10,871 nucleotides of DNA from JAJYZP01 sp049964535 (GTDB lineage Bacteria; Actinomycetota; Acidimicrobiia; Acidimicrobiales; Acidimicrobiaceae). Under the pieces are notes generated by a model that saw only the letters and a list, made by a program, of their open reading frames with translations, did not search any database and was not told where the DNA came from. The position numbers and the translations under genes were made by a program. The number at the start of each line of letters is the position of its first letter. Position 1 is the first letter of the stretch. This document shows positions 7,038-10,871 of the stretch, piece after piece. The stretch spans positions 1 through 10,871 of the forward strand of contig JBMFXG010000087.1 of NCBI GenBank assembly GCA_049964535.1. Direction: 5' to 3'.

Positions 7038-7399
7038 TGGTGGTGAGCGCCCGTTCGAGAGATGAGCGTGCTCCTGTAACGGAGGTTGGGGTAGGTAGAG
7101 TGCTCGCCGACTTGGTTCGCTGGAAAGGGACCGTCTGGCTAGACTCACTCTGCTCTTTTCTTGTGGAAACTCTGTTCGCTCGGGAGCTGTCGTAAGGAGA
7201 CTCGACGGGCCGTGCAGAATCTAGCGCTCATGTGGGCCGTGTCGAAGAGACTCGCTTGAGACCGTAAGGATTGTTGGGTTTCGGTAGTGGGCTGTGCGAT
7301 CGTACGGGTCGAGTGAGGGACTCTCTGGTTTCGGTGCTCTCGGGGTGATGCGATGTTCGCAGGAGATGATAGCGGGGTGCGGTTGGATTAGTCGAGGTG
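7038..7399. other. Gene-free region between the divergent lyase operon and def
   Basis: No credible coding frame is present. Short repeated words occur: GGTTTCGGT at 7277-7285 and 7327-7335, CGTAAGGA at 7191-7198 and 7263-7270, and GAGACTCG twice nearby. A small hairpin CTCC-TGTAAC-GGAG lies near 7070-7083. The stretch may contain regulatory sites or a small RNA, but nothing could be assigned. Confidence 0.5.
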
Positions 7400-7429
7400 T
7401 TGGCCGGTTGCGGCGGCGTCGGTTAGGCT
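7400..7429 (+). promoter_or_regulatory. Candidate leaderless promoter of the peptide deformylase gene
   Basis: TTGGCC (7400-7405), 18 bases, TAGGCT (7424-7429), then six bases to the ATG at 7436. There is no Shine-Dalgarno between the -10 box and the ATG, so the transcript probably starts at or next to the start codon. Confidence 0.55.
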
Positions 7430-7435
7430 GACGAC

Positions 7436-7984
7436 ATGGCAGCACGTCAACTTCGTATCTTTGGTGACCCTATTCTCCGACAACGAGCGATCGAGGTCGA
7501 AGACTTCGATGGTTCGCTACGTAAGTTAGTAGAAGACATGTCCGACACTATGACTGAAGAGAACGGTGCAGGGCTCGCCGCACCCCAGATCGGAGTTGGG
7601 CTTCGGGTCTTTGTCTACGGGGTTGATGATGAGGAAGACGAGGACAATATGTCGATCCGACACATCGTCAATCCAGTTTTGATCGAGCAGTCCGCAGAGG
7701 AGATCGAAGACGTTGAAGGATGTCTTTCCATCCCGGGGCTTCGTTACGATCTACGTCGTCCCCGACGAATCGTTGCTCAAGGTTTCAACATGTACGGTGA
7801 TCCAATTACTATCGAAGGGACTGAACGCGTCGCTCGGGCGCTTGCTCACGAAACCGATCATTTGGATGGGATCCTCTTCGTGGATCGGCTTGATGAGGAG
7901 CGACGGAAAGAGGCGCTCCGTGAGATACGCCTCCTCATTCTCGATGGTGAGAACGTGGTTGTCAAGGAGTCGCCTCACTCATAG
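7436..7984 (+). CDS. def: Peptide deformylase
   Basis: This 182-residue metalloenzyme removes the formyl group from the initiator methionine of new proteins. All three family motifs are present: GAGLAAPQIG (44-53, with Q51), EGCLSIPG (94-101, metal ligand C96) and HETDHLDG (138-145, ligands H138 and H142, catalytic E139). The residue before HETDH is alanine, where many deformylases have glutamine; this is a mild deviation. An acidic insert, VDDEEDEDN (63-71), lies between motifs 1 and 2. The gene stands alone, with a probable leaderless promoter in front and a strong hairpin seven bases behind, so it looks monocistronic. No methionyl-tRNA formyltransferase gene, a frequent neighbour, is in this window. 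The ATG fits the family's usual N-terminus. Confidence 0.97.
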   Translation: MAARQLRIFGDPILRQRAIEVEDFDGSLRKLVEDMSDTMTEENGAGLAAPQIGVGLRVFVYGVDDEEDEDNMSIRHIVNPVLIEQSAEEIEDVEGCLSIPGLRYDLRRPRRIVAQGFNMYGDPITIEGTERVARALAHETDHLDGILFVDRLDEERRKEALREIRLLILDGENVVVKESPHS

Positions 7985-7990
7985 TGTGGT

Positions 7991-8023
7991 GACCTCATGC
8001 CGCACATAGTGCGGTATGAGGTC
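7991..8023 (+). terminator. 15-bp hairpin after def, likely terminator
   Basis: The left arm GACCTCATGCCGCAC (7991-8005) pairs with GTGCGGTATGAGGTC (8009-8023) through all 15 positions, with one G-U pair and a three-base loop. It starts six bases after the def stop codon. The sequence after it (TGTTCC) has no real T-run, so termination may rely on the stem alone. Confidence 0.75.
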
Positions 8024-9067
8024 TGTTCCACTCAGAGATTCCGAGGATCAGTCGTCGAGGTGTCTACCCTTGTGACCGCTCCGGGGAGATTGTGCGTTCG
8101 GACTCATCCAGGTTGGAACTACCTTACTTGAGCCTTCCGCGTCCAGGGTGATCGGTGGGTCTGTGTCTGACTCTTGGGGCGGAGCTGAATCGTCATTGAG
8201 GTCTGTGTCCTAGGTTGTGTCGTTCTTGACATACGACAAAAGAGGCACTACCTCTCGTGTACGTTGCTGTCGCTCTTTAAGGAGCTGAGAGATTCAATGA
8301 GCTCGTCTCGAAAGCTCGACAGCCGAGTCTGGGGCAAGGTGGCCACAGACGGTCGTGAGCTCTTCGCAGCGAGACCCGGTAGGAGTTGCAGAGGGTGAGT
8401 GCGGGCACAGTACTTTGTGCCTGGAGATCCTAAATGATGGGTGGATTTCGTATCGCTCGGAGATCGAGAGCCTCTTCGAGCCTTGTGTACCACTGGCGGC
8501 TTAGTCGTGGCTTCAGCGAGGTTGACGTGCTGCTGTAGTGTCAGTGCTGAGCCAGTGTCAGTGCTGCTGCGGTGCGCGCTGAAGGGTTGCTGACTATTGC
8601 TGTCTTGCGCTGCACTCCTGGCGGGAACAGTTGAGCCATCTTTCAGAGTGAATGATGTGATCCGAGGCCAACAGTGCTTCTTCATTGGGTCCTCATTTGG
8701 AGCGATAGGTTCTTCGTTCACAACGGCGGGGAGGGTGGATGGAACTTCTACGTAACTGGAAGAGCTCGAGTTGTGTTGCACGACTATGGACCCGGGGTCG
8801 TGGCGATGACGGGATCCAACGGTGAAGGTAGCGTGAGCGCTCGACTGCTGGGGGTGTTCGCAGTGATACGGGTCGACGCTCGATAGGTCAAATGGCTAGA
8901 TCGCACGGGCACGGCGGTGCTCGTAGGTGCATTAAACCATGGCCGATGTGTCGTAGCTGTGTTGAGTTCCTACCTCTTGGTCGGTTTTAATGAAGGTTGG
9001 AGACCCTTGAGGCACCGTGGGACTCCTGAGAGTCGAGCGAGATCAGACTAGGAGAACGCTCTTGTAG
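8024..9067. other. About 1 kb without a convincing gene
   Basis: No recognisable protein or structural RNA is found on either strand. The longest open frame (minus, 8781-8248, 177 codons, GTG start) is rich in serine, threonine and histidine, has no domain pattern and no ribosome binding site, and is probably not a gene. A plus-strand micro-ORF (8297-8398, 33 codons) has AAGGAG 12 bases upstream, too far to be persuasive. A TTGACA at 8226-8231 is a lone -35-like word, with no proper -10 at the right distance. A repeated GTGCTG/AGTGTCAG block is listed separately. Confidence 0.5.
8527..8569 (+). repeat. Clustered short direct repeats
   Basis: AGTGTCAGTGCTG occurs at 8537-8549 and again at 8554-8566, a 17-nt period. 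GTGCTGCTG flanks them at 8527-8535 and 8561-8569. The block lies in the gene-free region and its role is unknown. Confidence 0.55.
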
Positions 9068-9096
9068 GCGACAATGTTGTCTCGGAGGTGTAGCGT
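9068..9096 (+). promoter_or_regulatory. Candidate leaderless promoter of the desaturase gene
   Basis: GCGACA (9068-9073), 17 bases, TAGCGT (9091-9096), then six bases to GTG at 9103. A GGAGG at 9084-9088 is 14 bases from the GTG, too distant to act as a normal ribosome binding site. Confidence 0.5.
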
Positions 9097-9102
9097 TAGA
9101 GC

Positions 9103-9999
9103 GTGCGAAACGATCTACTCATTGAAGATCTCAAGCCAACGGTTGAGCGCCTCATGGAGAGACACCTCTCGACTACAAAGGAGTGGTTTCCACACGAGCT
9201 TGTTCCGTGGTCTTTGGGACGAGACTTCGTCCCCGGTGAAGAGTGGGACCCATCCTCGGTCAAGCTCGAGGCTGGAGTGTCAAGCGCTCTCTTTGTAAAC
9301 CTTCTTACCGAAGATAACCTTCCGTACTACTTCAACTCCATCGATCGTATCTTCGGTGCGTCGGTGTGGGGGGAGTGGGCTCGGCGGTGGACCGCAGAGG
9401 AGCAGCGGCACTCGATCGTGATACGTGACTATCTTACGGTACTGCGCCTCCTCGATCCGATTTCGTTAGAGCGGGCTCGCATGAAGCAGGTCAGCGGTGG
9501 AAGGGTTCCCGATCCTGACGACGCTACTGAAGCACTGGTCTACGTGACGCTCCAAGAGCTCGCTACCAGAGTATCGCATCGCAATACCGGCAAACTTCTA
9601 GATGATCCCTATGGTATGGCCATTATGGCGAGGGTCGCCGCCGACGAGAACCTGCACTATCTCTTCTATCGAGATCTCACGCAAGTGGCGCTGGAACGAG
9701 ACCCTTCAGCGACCCTCCGCGCCATCAATACACAGGTGCAGAGCTTCGCTATGCCAGGCGTTGGTATTGAGGAGTTTGACCGACACTCCAAGCTCATAGC
9801 GGAGGTGGGCATCTATGACCTGCAGCTCCACGTGGATCTCGTGCTCATTCCGGTTCTGGTGAAGCAGTGGAAGGTCGGTTCAATCGGGGGATTGAATGCG
9901 GAGGGCGCTCAAGCACAGGAGGGCTTGATGACCTACCTCGAACGTGTGGGAAGACTCGCCGACCGACTTCGTGCTCGCAAAGATGAGCAACAGCGTTGA
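9103..9999 (+). CDS. Soluble acyl-ACP desaturase, DesA-like diiron enzyme
   Basis: This 298-residue cytoplasmic protein belongs to the fatty-acid desaturase type 2 family (plant stearoyl-ACP desaturase; mycobacterial DesA1/DesA2), which puts a double bond into acyl chains carried on ACP using O2 and electrons from ferredoxin. The diiron ligands are complete: E70 in LLTEDNLPYY, E100 and H103 in EEQRH, E152 in LQELATRVSHRNTGK, and E182 and H185 in DENLHYLFYRD. The blocks TEDNLP, WTAEE, RDYL, QELATR, HRNTGK, DENLH and FYRD closely match what I recall of mycobacterial DesA proteins. It is somewhat shorter at the C-terminus than DesA1. The GTG start gives the usual N-terminal helix (DLKPTVERLMERHLS), and a leaderless promoter precedes it. 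No reductase or ferredoxin gene is adjacent. The double-bond position and chain length cannot be read. Confidence 0.95.
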   Translation: MRNDLLIEDLKPTVERLMERHLSTTKEWFPHELVPWSLGRDFVPGEEWDPSSVKLEAGVSSALFVNLLTEDNLPYYFNSIDRIFGASVWGEWARRWTAEEQRHSIVIRDYLTVLRLLDPISLERARMKQVSGGRVPDPDDATEALVYVTLQELATRVSHRNTGKLLDDPYGMAIMARVAADENLHYLFYRDLTQVALERDPSATLRAINTQVQSFAMPGVGIEEFDRHSKLIAEVGIYDLQLHVDLVLIPVLVKQWKVGSIGGLNAEGAQAQEGLMTYLERVGRLADRLRARKDEQQR

Positions 10000-10131
10000 A
10001 CTCACCGTTTGCTGTGATCAACATGCGTCAGTGGGGTGTTGTGAGGGTCCGCCATCTCGAGCTATCGCACGAAACGACTGTGATCTGAAGCGGTAGGGTG
10101 GGAGAGGGTCCTGCCCGTTTCGATGATCGCT

Positions 10132-10140
10132 GGGAGGTGA
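10132..10140 (+). promoter_or_regulatory. Ribosome binding site of the repeat-protein gene
   Basis: GGGAGGTGA precedes two adjacent in-frame ATGs at 10142 and 10145. The second gives seven bases after GGAGG and is preferred; the first gives four. Confidence 0.7.
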
Positions 10141-10144
10141 GATG

Positions 10145-10871
10145 ATGGCGGAATCAAAGGCGGCTCGTCGTCGAAGGGCCTACGCAGTGACGACGCCGGT
10201 GACCGAGCTCGCTGTATTGAGTGTCGATGAAGCGCCGGAGGTTCGACGCGGGGTTGCCGTGAATCCATCTACCCCGGCTGGGCTGCTTGAGGTACTCTCG
10301 AGCGACGCCAGCCTAGGGGTGCGACGAGCAGTTTCGGAGAATCCGAATGCCTCCTCTGCGACGCTCGAGAAGCTCAGCCACGTTCGGGACTGGGAGACGA
10401 GGGTCGGAGTGATCTTGAATCCATCGACCTTCCCGAGCGTGTGGAATCCTCTGGTGCATGATGGGCGAGTGGACGTTCGATTGGCAATTGCCTACCACGA
10501 TCGGGGCGAGGTCGATACCTTAGATCGACTTGCTAGAGATCCTGTCAAAGGCGTACGGCAAGGGGTGGCTGGTAACGAAGGGACGCGACCGGAAACGCTG
10601 ATAACCTTGGGACGAGACGAAGAAGTAAGCGTCCGGCGAGAGGTGGCGGGGAACCCCCACACGCCGGTGGCTGCATTGCGGGTCCTCGCCGCTGATGAGC
10701 ACGTAGCGGTTCGGCGGGAAGTTGCGTACCATCCGATGACTCCACAAGATCTCTTGGTGGTTTTGGCGGGCGATGACTCAGGCGCCGTTCGACGCGGTGT
10801 GGCACGACACCAAGGTGTATCGCTTGAGCTTGTGGACCTGTTGGCTCGCGACGAGAGTGCTGAGGTGCGAG
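10145..10871 (+). CDS. Leucine-rich-repeat-variant / HEAT-like repeat protein, 3' end outside the window
   Basis: An open frame runs from the ATG at 10145 off the right edge, giving at least 242 residues. After a basic N-terminus (MAESKAARRRRAY) it is made entirely of tandem helical repeats of the form VRRGVAxNPxTPxxLLxxLAxDxxxx. Full copies begin at residues 33, 59, 85, 111, 137, 163, 189 and 215, with a degenerate copy at 7-32. The pattern matches leucine-rich repeat variant (LRV) and HEAT-like solenoids, which usually bind proteins; no catalytic domain is visible so far. The LRV protein of Azotobacter carries an Fe-S cluster, but this portion has no cysteine, so no cluster can be claimed. 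It lies 145 nt after the desaturase and may be transcribed separately or with it. Function unknown. Confidence 0.88.
   Translation, partial: MAESKAARRRRAYAVTTPVTELAVLSVDEAPEVRRGVAVNPSTPAGLLEVLSSDASLGVRRAVSENPNASSATLEKLSHVRDWETRVGVILNPSTFPSVWNPLVHDGRVDVRLAIAYHDRGEVDTLDRLARDPVKGVRQGVAGNEGTRPETLITLGRDEEVSVRREVAGNPHTPVAALRVLAADEHVAVRREVAYHPMTPQDLLVVLAGDDSGAVRRGVARHQGVSLELVDLLARDESAEVR
10163..10864 (+). repeat. Nine tandem 78-nt (26-residue) coding repeats
   Basis: The unit starts with a Val-Arg codon pair at 10241, 10319, 10475, 10553, 10631, 10709 and 10787, with Thr-Arg at 10397 and a degenerate Ala-Arg copy at 10163. Another unit begins at 10865. Every interval is exactly 78 nt. The DNA has diverged far more than the protein pattern, so this is an old repeat family under selection, not a recent expansion. 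Confidence 0.85.

Noticed and set aside
8226..8254. TTGACA with TACCTC 17 bases downstream as a promoter
   Set aside because: The second hexamer lacks the final T of a -10 box, and no gene follows in a fitting position.
8297..8398. Micro-ORF of 33 codons
   Set aside because: Its possible Shine-Dalgarno is 12 bases from the ATG and the peptide has no recognisable feature.
8248..8781. Minus-strand open frame of 177 codons
   Set aside because: It has a GTG start without a ribosome binding site, a serine/threonine/histidine-rich composition and no domain or secondary-structure pattern. It is kept only as an open question in the gene-free region.

Overview
The window looks like a chromosomal segment of a GC-moderate actinobacterium. 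The evidence is a soluble diiron acyl-ACP desaturase of the mycobacterial DesA type, frequent GTG starts, actinobacterial-style CoA-ester enzymes with a KstR2/FadR-like TetR regulator, and three genes that appear to be leaderless. The modest GC content (roughly the mid-50s by eye) together with these families would suit an acidophilic Acidimicrobiia-type organism, but that lineage is an inference and no rRNA or marker gene settles it.

Layout. Positions 1-622 (minus) hold the N-terminal two thirds of an ABC transporter ATPase. Divergent from it, 899-1814 (plus) is a two-gene cassette with overlapping reading frames: a small uncharacterised protein and a DUF6036-type nucleotidyltransferase, a probable toxin-antitoxin-like pair. 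A 660-nt convergent gene-poor stretch follows (1815-2474), with a 14-nt direct repeat and an 11-bp inverted repeat.

Positions 6970-2475 (minus) form a four-gene operon. In order of transcription it encodes a CitE/HpcH-type CoA-ester lyase, a divergent PaaK-like adenylate-forming CoA ligase, an AMP-dependent acyl-CoA synthetase with an altered P-loop, and a TetR regulator. Spacings are 67, 26 and 41 nt. It is best read as a self-regulated pathway that activates an organic acid to its CoA ester and cleaves a (hydroxy)acyl-CoA product; the substrate cannot be read from the sequence.

A gene-free region (6971-7435) separates this operon from a divergent peptide deformylase gene (7436-7984), which ends in a strong 15-bp hairpin. 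About 1.1 kb without a convincing gene follows (8024-9102). Then come a DesA-like acyl-ACP desaturase (9103-9999) and a right-edge partial gene of leucine-rich-variant/HEAT-like repeats with an exact 26-residue period (10145 to the window end).

Three plus-strand genes (899, 7436, 9103) share one arrangement: a TANNNT hexamer, exactly six bases, then the start codon and no usable Shine-Dalgarno sequence, which is the signature of leaderless transcripts. The lyase, PaaK-like, synthetase and repeat-protein genes instead have clear Shine-Dalgarno sequences. No CRISPR array, tRNA, rRNA or intact insertion sequence was seen.
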